DNA of 64,000 nt from Opeltia flavorubescens. Lineage: Eukaryota; Ascomycota; Lecanoromycetes; Teloschistales; Teloschistaceae. How positions within the stretch are numbered: the first letter of the stretch is position 1; each line of letters begins with the position of its first letter. Positions 42,201 through 55,856 of this stretch are shown here, in pieces. A model generated the notes under the pieces. The model made no database searches. It was not told where the DNA came from and saw only the letters and a program-made list of their open reading frames with translations. The DNA is taken from NCBI GenBank assembly GCA_000442125.1, contig KE546986.1:62001-126000 (forward strand), given 5' to 3'. The position numbers and the translations under genes were made by a program.

Positions 42201-45094
42201 TATAAAAATAATAAAATAGATTAAAAGTCTTTAAAAATAGATTAATATATAGTACTATAAAATAAAAAGCGGTAGTAATTATATTTATATATTAAAATAG
42301 TAATACTAATATTAAAATTACGATTACTTTTTTTAATATTAATACGAATATAATTTTAACCTACGATTATAATATATCTAGTATATTATCGAATAATATA
42401 TATTTAAAATAGTATTTTAGCGGAATTTAGTATTAAAAATATTATAAAATTAAATATACTATTAAGGTAGAGTTGTATTAAAGTTAATATAAAGTTATAT
42501 ACTATATAGTATTAAAAAACCTTTAGTAGCCGCGGTTAGTAATATACCTTCGATACTATATTAGATCAAACTGTAAGTTATAATAAAACTGCTAATTGTT
42601 CGTAATAGTAATAACGGAAAGAGTAAAGTTAATTACTTGTATAGAACAGATTTTTTTATACTACTAGCTTAAAACAGCGAGTAGTATATAGTAGCTCCAG
42701 TGCAGATCTAGTACAAATAAAATATATTAGGGCTAATTCTAAAGTAATAAAAAGAGGGATAAAATAATAAAAAAAGCCGGAATATATATAAAATTTAAGC
42801 TTAAGTTTAAACTCTAAAATAAAATTAAAATTTCAATTAGCAGCTCGAGTATATTTAAAATAAAATTAAATACTATAGTATTTAATATATAAAATTAATA
42901 ATAGAGTTAGTTTATATTTAATCTATATTAAATCTATTAAAGCTATATTAATAATATTATTTTATATTGAAAATATTAAGTTTATTTAAAACGATATAAT
43001 ATAGGTTTAAATTCCGCTGTTAAGATAGCGCCTATAATACGAAAATCTTGAAAACGAGTAATATAGACTCTAGTTAAATAAAATATTATTAATTTAATTT
43101 AAACTTGGTTAAAATAATTTAATTTCTTAAAATTATAGCGAAACTAGCGCGCAGCCATTTTGATATCAGCTTAACAAGGTATTTTATATATATAAAAGGT
43201 CCAGACGGTATTAAAAAAATATATAAAAGTTTAATTTAACTTTTATAGTAATCGATTATTATTTTAAATATTAGATTTTAAATTTTAAACTAAAAAGTAA
43301 TTCTATTAATTATAACTTTAATAATTAGGTTCTAAAAAAATATAAGATTAAAATTAGAAAAGAAAACTTATCTAAATATTAAATATATTACTTATATTTT
43401 TATACGTATTATAATTACTTTATAAATTTAATACCCGAATTTCTATTATAAAATTATAATCTTTTTATTTAGCTTTAGTTTATAAAATATTTTAAAGTTT
43501 AAAATTAGTAAATTATTAGTAAAGCTAAAATTTTTATTATAAAAATATATTATTATAAATTATATATTTATTTTTATTTTTATTTATAATAATATTAAAA
43601 ATTTAAATTAAATTTATTTTATTACTAAATATTCCTTTTTTAATAGCTTTAAAAGCTACGGTTTTTTTTAATTTATTATTCGCTTTTAATTATATAATAA
43701 AATCGTTATTTAAAATAGTAAATAGGCGGTAAAGTATATTAACCTACTTTTTCAACTATTATTATTAGTAGTTTCTAATTTTTTTGATAACTATATTAGC
43801 TTAAAATTTTAAAAAATAAAATTTAATAGAGATAGAGTAATTTTATTTTAGAAAATTAATAATACTTAATTTTACTTTAATTTTCTATAGATTAGTATAT
43901 ATATAAAGCTTTAGATAAAATTATATAATTTTTATTAGAAATAATAACTTTAAGGTATCTTTTATTTAATTTTTATAAGGTTATCGAATTGAACTATTAT
44001 TTAACTATATTAGATTTAATATCGATATCTATTATAAACTATAAGCTGTATAATATTTAGTACTTTTAGCGTTGGATTCTTTTTTATTATTATATTATAG
44101 ATATAATAGCCTAATATAAAACAATATTTAAAATTAAAGGAGCCGAAGATTATAAATCTATAAAAAATCCGGATTTATTAATTAAATTAATACGGATTAA
44201 TAGTAATAATAATAAAATAATAAATAATAAGTATAATAATATAAATTCGTAGTATAAATATAAACTAATTTAACTTTTAATTAGTATATATTTTTAAAAA
44301 TTAATTATATAAAAAAATAGGCTATAAAAATTAAAAATTAATAGATAAACCCTTTATTATTTTTTTAGTTACTATTTTTTCTATATACTAAAACTCTTTA
44401 AACCTATATTAACTATTTTATAACGATTATAAAAGCCCGGCTAATAATATTTAAAAATATTAGCTAGCTGAAACTAACCTAATAGTAATATAAGTAAATA
44501 ATATAATTTAAATTTATTATATAATTCTATCTTAATATTAGTTTAAAATTCGATTTAATTGATAGAAGAAAAGGTTAATAAAAATACTATACCTATTATA
44601 CCTTTAATTATATAACGGACTTCTTTTTATATAGACGTAAATAATAAAAAAACGGATAATATATTCGATAATTAGAAAATAAAAATAAAAAGGATAATAT
44701 ACTCTAGAAAAACTATAAAAATAAAAGTACCTAGTTTTTTAATAATTAATAAAGGATCTTTAATTATTATTAAAAATAGTTTAATAAAAAACTTATATTT
44801 ATAAACGGCTATAAACGATTTAAATATTATACTAATAGTATTTTAAAATTAATAATTTTAAAAAAGTTATAAATAATAATAGATATTATAGTATATTTAT
44901 AATAACTAGAATTATTAATATTATATTTTACTATTTAACTATATAGATTAAAAATATTAATTAAGATAATTAAAAAATATATTTATTAAAATAATAAATA
45001 TTAATATTTAAATCGACTTTTTAATAAATAATATATAAAAATAATATATTATTTATATCTATTATATTTATAGATCTACTTTTCTTTTATATTA
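42201..45094. repeat. RIP-mutated DNA with a mildly GC-richer pocket at 42.5-43.2 kb
   Basis: The pocket around 42500-43200 retains CpA and TpG (CTCCAGTGCAGATCTAGTAC near 42695, CGCGCAGCCATTTTGATATC near 43150) and includes a perfect 16-bp A/T palindrome TTTTATATATATAAAA near 43182. The rest is typical RIP sequence. No gene or element end could be assigned. Confidence 0.5.
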
Positions 45095-45200
45095 TTTTTT
45101 TTTTACTAGTTTCCTTCTTTTTACTAGTCTCCTTTTCCTTATTAGTTTTTTCCTTTTTATTAGTCTTTTTTTTTACTAGTCTCTTTATTACCCGTTTCCT
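45095..45200 (-). repeat. 18-bp tandem repeat encoding a T-S/N-K-K/E motif on the minus strand
   Basis: TAGT landmarks end at 45110, 45128, 45146, 45164, 45180 and 45195, so most units are exactly 18 bp (six codons). Read on the minus strand, the units translate as Thr-Ser/Asn-Lys-Lys/Glu hexapeptides such as TSKKKE and TNKEKE without a stop inside the array. That would fit a charged low-complexity stretch of a former protein. Outside the array the frame is closed, so only a fossil segment survives. Confidence 0.6.
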
Positions 45201-48200
45201 TTTAGCTTTTATTTTTTTTTATAGGAATTATTTTTATTAATAAATATTATACTATCCTTTTTTATATAAATTTTCAAAATTTTATTCGTTTCTTTATTAA
45301 TTTTTTTTAATAACCTTTTTAAATTTTACCTATAATAAAACGATTTAATTTTTTTATTAATAGTATTAATAGAACTTTTAATTATATTTTTAAATATTTT
45401 TTGTTTATTTATAAGATTTTTTAAACCTATTTTTTAAAATTCCGCGGTACTAGTATAATAGATATTCCGTTAGGCGATAATATTAATAATAGAAATTATA
45501 TTTTTTAAAACTTTAAATAAATTCGATTATTAAAATATAAACTAGATAAGTATTAAATTTAAAAAAGATAATTATTATATATTATATTTCTTCTATATAA
45601 TATTTTTTCGAAAATTTTTCTAAAAATAATTATAATAATATCTACTTTTTTATTTCTTTTTATTAATATTTTAACCTTTTGTTTTTATTTAAATATTAAT
45701 AATAGATAATAATTTATAAAGCTAGTAGTTATATTATCCGGATATATTATTATATTTATTATTCGCTATTTTTTTATCTTTTATTTTTATTCGAATTAAT
45801 ACTTTTAATACTTTTTTATTTATAAACTATTTCTATTTATTTATTTATTTTAACTTTTTAAACCATTTAAATATTATTATATAGTCGGCTTTTTATTATA
45901 TATAAAGTTTAATTTTATTTTTATTCTATTTTAACTTTTTTTTTCTATTAGCTATAGTTTTTAAATTAATAGAATATAGTTTTAGTTTTATAAAAGAGGT
46001 TATTATAATAATAGAAATTAAATAAAACCTTTTATATAATAATAAAAGTTTAATTAAAATAATTAATTTAATTAATAAAATAGATTTATTTATAAAATAT
46101 TAATCTAGCTAGCTTTATAAAATTAAAGGCTTTTAGTATTAAAGCGCTTATTTTAATAGTTAAAGCTAAAAATATATTAAATACGCGATTAATTTTTAAA
46201 TATTTAGCGAATAATCTTATAACTAGATATATTAAATAAATTTTATTAACTTTTATTATAATTAGTATAATTAATATAATATTTAATTTATAAATTATAA
46301 TATTTAAATTTTATATTTATATAGAAAACTACTATATTATATTAATTTAGTAAATTCTATTAATATTTTTTATTATTTAATAGTTATAGTTTTTAAAAAT
46401 TTTTATTATTTAATAGTTATAGTTTTTAAAAATTTTTATTGTATTTTAAAAATCCTAGATTTAGATTCTAGTAGGAGTTTCGCGTATTTATCTTTAAAAT
46501 TCGATAGTAAAAATAAGGTATAATTTTTTAAAATATTTGAATTTTAATTAAAATTATTTAAAAGAAATTTAATATTAAAATTCTAGTATATAAAAAAAAT
46601 AATTCAGTTTTTATTAAAATTATAATTTTAAATAATTAAATAATATATATTTATAGTTTACTTATAACTTTTATATTTTCTTTTGAATAATATATTATAG
46701 TTATATACTTTAAATTTATTAATTAAAAGGATATAATTACTAAAATTCTTATTATATTATTTTTATATTTATACTATAGATATATTAATTTTAACGGAAT
46801 AATATAATATATAAACTATTAAAACTCGGCTATTAATATTATCTCGCTTTTTAATATCTAAATAATCGTTAATAAATAAATAAACTAGAAATTTAATCTA
46901 GTTTAATTTATTTAAAATATTTAATATATTTATTTTATTTTTTTATTAAATAGAATCTAAATTTATATCTTTTAAAACGGCTTTATAAATTTTAATATAA
47001 TATATAATTTACTTTATAGTTAGAATTATAATTCTAATTATTTAAATTAACGAAAAATTAGAGCTATTTAATCCAGCGATTTTATATTATTTACTCGGTT
47101 TATTTATTAATAAATTAAAAGATTTTAATACCCGTTTAATAAAGTTATTTAAAATTTTAATTACTTTTTTTACGCGATTAATAAAAGGATTAGTAAATAA
47201 TATTTAAAGAAAATTAATAGTTTATATTATTACTAGTTATAATATAAAGGCCGCGTTTATATTATAATCTTTTATAGCTATTATTAATTATTATAAACTT
47301 TTATAAATAAACGCTAAAAATATATTTAATATAGCGAGTAATTATATTATTTAAATATATTACTATATATTTTTTAAATAATTCTATTCTCTTCGATATA
47401 AACTTGAATTAATTTTTTTAATAAACGCGGCTTTATAAAATTTTTCTATTAATTTATAATTTTAAAATAAGTAATAATACAAAATTTTGATTAATAATAA
47501 ATTATAACTCGTATATAAAAGTTTATACGATTATTATACTACTAGCTATTTTATAAACGAGAATATATCGATTATAAAATTATATATAAATCTTTAAACT
47601 TTAAAGCTATATTTTTTAAAACAAAAAAATAATAGAATAATAGTATTATAAAAAGCTATATATTTTAAACGAATTATTAGTAGATTTTAAATTAATACCG
47701 CTAAAATTAAATTTTAAAACGGCTTAAACTATTTATAAAGCTATATATAAAATTTATAATTTATTATTTCTTTTTAATTTAGTTATTTCTATAATTATTA
47801 TTTATAATTATTAACGATAGTATTTACTATAAGAGATAATATATAAAATCTAAATATTCTATAAATTTAATACGCTAATAACGTTTTAGTAACTCGATTT
47901 TTAAACTTTTTTTTTAAAGATTTTAAACTATTAGATATAGAAAAGAAAATATAAAAAAGTAATTTATTAAAATAGAAATTATTAATATTTTCTTAAATAA
48001 AACGCCGAGTTAATCTAGAATATATAATTTTAAAAAAGATTTATTAATATTAAAAATTAATAGAAAATTTAATATTTAAAATACTATTTAGTTATTTTAT
48101 TAAAAACTTTATACTAGATATATAATATTTTAAAAAAAAGCGGTAATTAAAATTTAAATTTTAATTTTACTAGCGCTTTAAAAAAGTATCGAAATTTATA

Positions 48201-51200
48201 TAGTATTAATATTTAAATATAAATATATTATTTATATATACTATTAATAATATAAAATCAAAAATAAATAGTTATTAATCTAGTAGTTATTTATATTAAG
48301 CGGGTTATAATATAATAAAAGGATATAATACTTATTTTATATTTAATAAAACGGATTAAATAATTATTTTAATTAAAAGAAAAATAGAATAAAAAAAAAT
48401 ATAGAATCTATATTTTAAAATTTAAAAGATAATATTATATTATTTTTTTATAAAACTTTTAAAAAGAATATAAAAAAATAAATTACTATTATTTATTAAC
48501 TAATAGATTTTAATAATAGTTGCTTCTAGTTTAAAATTATAAAAAAAATTTTTATATAATTTATTTATTTTCTTTTATTAATAAAATAAATTCTATAATT
48601 TATTTATTACTTTTTTTTATTCTAGATCTATTATATAATTATTCTATTTAATTATTATAGTTAATTCTATATATAATAGATATAATTTAATCCGATTTTA
48701 TTGATAAATTCTTTTTATAAAATTAAATACCCGTTTAATTCTAATAAAAGATATTAAATAGAAAAATTATTTTAAATTATCTAAATTAATTTCAAAAATT
48801 TAAAAGTATTATTTTTTTAAAATTACTAGTCTAGCGTATATTTAATAATATTTATATTAAAGTATTATTCCGCTTTTATATAGTTCTTTTAAATATATAC
48901 AAATAATTAAAGAATATTAACTAAAGCTAGTATAAATAATTATATAGAATTAATAGAATATAGATATATTATTTATAAATATTATTTAAAAAACTTCTAT
49001 AAATTAATTATTTTATATTAAAATATTAAAAAAACTGTTATAATTTTTATTAAAATACTCTAGAAACTTTTTTCAATAATAATCTGGAAAATTCTATTAA
49101 CCGGATTTAATTATTTTATTAAAATTATAATTATAATATAAGTTTAATTCTATTATTAAATTTAAAATATTAGCTAGATTATATATTAATCCGCTTTTTT
49201 TTTATATATAAATAATACTTTTTAAATTTTTGAATTATTTTTTAATAAATTTCTATTATAATAATTTTTATAGAATAATATAATATTTAAAATACTTTTT
49301 TAATTATTCTAAAATAATTATAGATTTTAATAAAAACGCGGAACGCTAAATAAATATTTATATTAGTAGTCTATAAAATAATAAGCGTAAATTTATAAAA
49401 ATAACGAAATATAATAATAAAAAAAAAAAAATAATTAATTATAAATATCTAGACGGATTTTATTAAATTTATTATCTAATATCCAATATTTATTAATATA
49501 GTTTTTAAAAACTTTATATAATTAATATATTCCACGGATTATTAAATATATTAAATTTTACTAAATATTAATATTTTAAAGTAAATTTTTTAGTTTATAA
49601 TTTCTATTTTTTTCTAATTAAAGTTTTTTAAAATATAATTTATATTTAAAAAAATATATTAATATATATAATAAATACGCGAATTTAAATTATTATTAAT
49701 AATTTAATTTTTTTTAATATATTATTTTATTATATTTTTTTTTTATTATATTTAATAGCTTTATATTAAAATTATTAAAATATTTATTTTTTAAATTTCG
49801 ATTTAAAATATTATTTATTATCTATAATTCGATTGCTATAATAAAATTTTAAACTATAAAATTAATAATATAGGCTAAATATAGTAAAAAGCTCTCGGTT
49901 TTTTCCTATTTTTATTTAAATTGAGAGAGTTTATTTTCTAGTTCTATTTTTAGAGTATTATTCGAGTTTATATTATCGATAATAATATTAAAAAGTTTTC
50001 GTTTAATCTAATAGTAATTATAAAAAATAAATATTTTTTTATATTAGTTTTTACTAAAATAATCGGTATTTAATAATATAAATTTGAATAATAGTTTTTA
50101 AAACTAATATTAATTATTAATTTAATATACTAATATTTTTAGATATAAAATCCTTTAAAGGCTAGATTAAATATTTATTATTAAAGAAGTTTAATTTATA
50201 TTTAATAGTTTATTACGGATTTTTTGATAAATACTAGTATAATTTTTTTTAATTTAATTAATTATAATTATTAAATTTTAAAACTATAAATTATAATAAA
50301 ATATTTAAAAGAATTTTTATTGAAATTATATATATAGAATACTATTTAATTAATTAATCTATACTCTATTTATTCTATATACAGATAAATCTAGTAGCTG
50401 GAAATACTTCTATACTAGTTTAATCCGATTAAGTAAATAAAATTCTATTAAAATTTTACGGGAGTACTCGTTTTGATATACTTGGCGGTATATTATTTAT
50501 ATACTTTCGATACTTTTATACAAATACTATATTACCAACGCTTTAATAAAAGAAAAAAAAAATAGATATATATATAGTTAAGTCAATCGAAAAAAAAGCA
50601 AAGAAAACTAGATAAAAAAGAGCTTATATAGGTTTATTAGCCCGTTATTCCAGTAATTTCAATAGATTTTTTAGCGCTAAATAATTTAGTATAGAATAGC
50701 TGGTATAAAACTTCTATAATATTAAACCCCCTATAATAATATTGTACTTCTATACAATATTAATATTAATTTACTATATATAAAATTTATATACTCGTTT
50801 TATTTATTATAGATCTATTTTACCGATTTTAATAGGAATTAATTATTGAATATATTTTATTAATCTCCTTTATTATTTATAAAAGAAAAGTTTTATATAA
50901 TATACTTTAAATAATATTATATACTTCTAATAATATAATATATCCCTTTTATATTTTTATATATCTACTAATAATTATAATAATTCCGTACAATTCCGCG
51001 AAAATCGCCCGATTCGGACGTTAAAATATTACCCTCTATATACAGATCCTCTATCGAAATCGTTTGTATATATAAACTTTATATATAAATAATTCAGCTA
51101 GTTTTTATTAGATCTAGATAAAAAGTATATATACGGAAAGCGCTAAACGTACGCTTTCTAATAAACTACTAATATTTGATTTTAAATAAAAACTAAATAT

Positions 51201-51250
51201 ATTATTTAACTGCAAAAATTAGATAAATAGACGATTTTCGATAGCCAGAA
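45201..51250. repeat. RIP-mutated repeat DNA, no gene
   Basis: This is stop-saturated AT-rich sequence. It contains an exact 33-bp tandem duplication at 46372-46437 and a less mutated pocket at about 50380-51250. The pocket retains CpA and words such as CCGCGAAAATCGCCCGATTCG, and has a 9-bp-arm hairpin (AATATTGTA, 6-nt loop, TACAATATT) near 50739-50762. The pocket ends abruptly at the near-pure A/T tract. Confidence 0.55.
46372..46437. repeat. 33-bp exact tandem duplication
   Basis: Two adjacent identical copies of a 33-bp unit beginning ATTATTTAATAGTTATAGTT. Identity within mutated surroundings implies duplication after most mutation had accumulated, or very recent conversion. Confidence 0.9.
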
Positions 51251-51296
51251 AATAGCTTTACGCAAAATTGAAAAAACTTTAATTAATTTTTTTTTA

Positions 51297-51660
51297 TTTA
51301 TTTAATAAATAATCTAATAAATAATTTAATAAAAAATCTAATAAATAATCTAATAAATTATCTAATAAATATTCTAATAAATAATCTAATAAATAATTTA
51401 ATAAATAAACTAATAAATAAAATAATAAATAAATTAATAAAGAAACTAATATATATACTAATAAATAAACTAATAAACAAACTAATAATTAAATTAATAG
51501 ATAAACTAATAAATAAACTAATAAATAAACTAATAAATAAATTAAAAAAAAACTAATAAAATTATAAAAAAAAAATATTAAATAAATTAATTTAGAAATA
51601 AAAAAATAAATTAAAAATAAATTAATAAATAAATAAATAAATAAATTAATAAAATAAATA
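51297..51660. repeat. 12-bp array (TAATAAATAAWY)n
   Basis: About 20 copies of a 12-bp unit, TAATAAATAATC drifting to TAATAAATAAAC, form the left edge of the near-pure A/T tract; after about 51545 the period decays into plain AATA repeats. Confidence 0.85.
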
Positions 51661-53940
51661 TAAATAAAATACTAAATAAATCTATAAATAATATAATTAA
51701 TTTTATATTTTAATAAATAGTTTAAGAAATAATTAAAAAAATAATAAAAAAAATAATTTTAATATATTAAATATTCTAATAAATAAAAAAATAAAAAATA
51801 TTTAAAAAATTAATAATAAATTTAATAAAAAAAATATTAAAAATTAATAATTAAAAAAAATTATTTAAAAAATAAATTTAAATTTTATAAAAATATTAAT
51901 TTTAAATAAATATTAATAATAAAAAGAATAAAAAATAAATAATATATTTTATAATTAATTAAATAAAAAATTTTAATAATAAAATTTATAATAAATATAA
52001 AAATAAATTAAATTAATTAAAAAAGTAAAAAAATTTAAATAATAGATTAAATTAATTAAAAAAATAAAAAATTAAAATAATAAAATTATAGGTTAAAAAA
52101 AAATTAAATATTTAATAAATTATATATTAAAAATAAATTATTTAGAAATAACTAATATATTATTTAATATAATATTTAAAATATAAAAATAAATAATAAA
52201 ATAAATAATAAATAAATTTATAAATAAAAAAATAAAAAAATAAAAATAAAAATAGAAAAAATTAAATATTAAAACCTAAATTAATATATTAATTTAATAT
52301 TATTATATAAAAATAAATAAATTAATTGCTAAAAAAATAAAACTAATTAATAATTTAAAATATAATTTAAAAATTATATAAATAAATTAAAAAATTTATC
52401 GATTAATTTATAAATAAAATATTAAATAATTTGATAAATTAAAAAATATTATTATAAATTTTTATTATTATTATATAATAAATAATTTAAAAGTTTTTTT
52501 AAAAATAATATATATTCGCCGCTATAAACGTTAAGTTTACTAATAATTAATAGAAATTTATTTATTAAATTAAAATATTTGATTTTATTAAAATAATAAA
52601 TATTTATATATTTTTAAAACCTATAATAAAAAATATAAAAGTTAAATTTAATTTAAAAAAAAATTAAATTAATAATAATAAATAAATTATAATAAAAATA
52701 ATAAAAATTTAAATTAAAAAAAATTTTATATTAAAAAAAGTATTTATTATATAAATATTTATAAAAAATAAAAAAATATTATTTTTAATAAATTGATTTT
52801 AATAAAAATCTTTTATAAATATTAATAAATATAATTAATATATTATAATAAAATAAATAATATTAATATTAATAATAAAAAATTTTTAGTATATAAAAAA
52901 GATTTATTTATTTATTTTATAAATAGTAATAAAATATTTTATATATTAATTTATATTATTATTTTCTATTTAAAAATTATTTATTTAATTAATATATATT
53001 TATTTTCACGCGTTTAAAATAAAATATTTAATTATTTATTATATATATATATTATTTAATTATAAACGAATAAAAATATTATTATAATAAAAATATTTTT
53101 TTATTTAATAATAATTTCAATTTATTTAAATATAATAAAATTATTATAGAATTTCGATTAAAATAATTTATTTTTATATTATATTAATAAAATAAAAAAT
53201 TTATTTAATTAAAATTTTTTTTTAAATTTGAATTTTTTTAGATAATAATATATATATATTTATTTAAAATAATTTTATATAATTTATAATAAAAATTTAA
53301 ATAATTATTTATATTTCTATATAGTTTTTCTATTATTATATTTTTTTTATAATCGATTAAATTTTTAAAATTATTATAAAAAAAATTTAAAATTTTATTA
53401 AAAAAATTAAAAATTAAAATATAATTTAATTAAATTTATTATTCGAATATTAATATAAAATTAATTATTAATAAAATATAAAAATATTGAGTTTATTTTA
53501 ATTAATTAATATTATATATTATTTAATAATTTATATATTTAATATTATAAAATATTATTTTATTTTATAAAAGCTAGTTTTATTTATTATTATTAATTAT
53601 TTTATAAATTTAAAAAACTATTTTATTTTTAAAAATAAATTTATATTTATTTATAAAATTTAAAATTAAATAAATATATATAAAATTTTTTTTTCGAAAT
53701 ATAATAGCTATTTAATTTTATTTATTTTTTTAATTTTTTATTTATATAATTTAATAGTAATAATTTTTATTAAAAATTTAAAAATTTAAAAATTAAATAA
53801 AAATTTAATTATATTAAAATTAGAGTATTTTTTATAAATAATATAAATTATTTATAAAATATTTATTTGATTTATTATAAAATTATAAAAGATATTTAAT
53901 ATTATTTCTATTTTTTTTTATAAAAATTATTTAATTATTA

Positions 53941-54203
53941 AATAATAAAATTAATAAATTATAAAATTATTAAATTATAAAATTAATAAATTATAGAATT
54001 AATAAATTATAAAATTATTAGATTATAAAACTAATAAATTATAAAATTAATAAAATATAAAATTAATAAATTATAAAATTAATAATTTCGAAAATTAATC
54101 AATTATTAAATTAATAAATTATAAAATTAATAAATAGAAAAATTAATTAAATATAAAATTAATAAATTAAAAAATTAATAAATTATTAAATTTATAAATT
54201 ATA
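53941..54203. repeat. 16-bp array (TTATAAAATTAATAAA)n
   Basis: About 16 consecutive copies of a 16-bp unit occur with scattered substitutions and one-base length changes. Confidence 0.85.
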
Positions 54204-55690
54204 ATTTAAAAAAAAAATTTTAAATTATTTAAAAATATTATAAAATTATTATTTTAAAAAAAAACTTTATTAATAAAAAAAAATATAAAAAATTATTTTA
54301 AAATAAATTTAAAAAAATTAATTTTTAATTAATAATAAATATATATATTATATTTTATATATTTAATTATATTTTTTTAAATATTTTAATTATTTTTAAT
54401 TTTATATAATATTAATTTTTTTATTTAATATTTTTTAAATTTTATTTAATATAACTTAATTGATTTATTATTTTTTAAAAAAATTTAAATTTTATATTTT
54501 TATATTTTAATTTCTAAAGTTTTATTAATAAAAAAAAATTTAATTATAAATTTTTTAATATATAGTTTAACTTTTTATTAATTATATTTTATTTAATTTA
54601 TTAATAATATAAAAAAATATATTATCTAAAATTTTATAATAAATATATTATTTTTAATAAATAATAAAATAATATTAAAAATAAATATAATAAAATAATA
54701 TAAAATAAATTTTTAAAAAATTAAATATTATATAATTTATAAATATAAATTAAAAAAAAAATATTTATTATAATTTAATAAACTTTTCTTTTTATAATAT
54801 TTTTTTAAAATTATTTTTTTATAATTTAATTATTAAATAATAAATTAAATAAATAAATAAAGTTTTAATAAATAAAATATTAAAATTTAAATTTTTATTA
54901 AATATATTAATTTTTTTTATAATTTTTTATATAATTTTTTATATAATCTTTTATATAATTTATTATATAATTATTATAAAACTTTTATTTTATTTTTTAT
55001 TAATTTTTATTATTTTTTTAAAATAAAAATATTTAAAATTATAGTTTTTATATAAATTATAATTTAATATTTAATTTATTTTTAATTTAGATAATTTTAA
55101 TAAAAAAAAATTTTTAAAATTTAATTTAATAAAAATAAAATTTAATATTTTTATTATATATTATAATATAATTATATTTATTTATATTTATAATTATAAA
55201 TTAAAATTAAATTATAATTAATTTATATTTTATATATAATTATATTTTTAAAAGAATTATATAATATATTTATAATATTTTATATTATATTTTTTCTAAA
55301 ATTTTTATTATTTTATAAAAATTAATTAATATAAATATTTAATAATAATTTTAAATTTTAAAATTTATATAAAAATAATAAAATAAAAAATATTTTAATT
55401 TAAAAAATAAATATAAAAATATTTAAAAAAATATTAAAATAATAAAATAATTTTAATTTTTATAAAAATAATTTATAATTTTAATTTTTATAAAAATAAT
55501 TTATAATTTATTTAAAAAAATTTTATTTAATTTATTTATTTTATAAATTATTATTATATAATTAAATATTTTATAATTTATAAAAAAATTATTTTATTAA
55601 ACAATTAAATATTATAATAATTTATAATTTTTTTTTAATAAATTTAAATAAATATTAAATTTTATATATATTATTTATTATAATAAACTT

Positions 55691-55856
55691 TATTATTTTT
55701 ATTAATTTTATTATTTTTATTAATTTTATTAATTTTATTAATTTTATTAATTTTATTAANTTTTATTAATTTTATTAATTTTATTAATTTTATTAATTTT
55801 ATTAAATTTATTAAATTTACTAATTTTATTAAATTTATTAATTTTACTAATTTTAT
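55691..55856. repeat. 9-bp array (TTTTATTAA)n
   Basis: About 17 copies of a 9-bp unit run through this stretch, with TTAAATTTA variants at the right end and one N at 55760. The array is very regular in its centre, so its true length may be compressed in the assembly. Confidence 0.85.
55760..55760. other. Unresolved base (N)
   Basis: A single N lies inside the 9-bp array, the third N of the window. As at 13595, the ambiguity falls within a tandem repeat. Confidence 0.95.
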
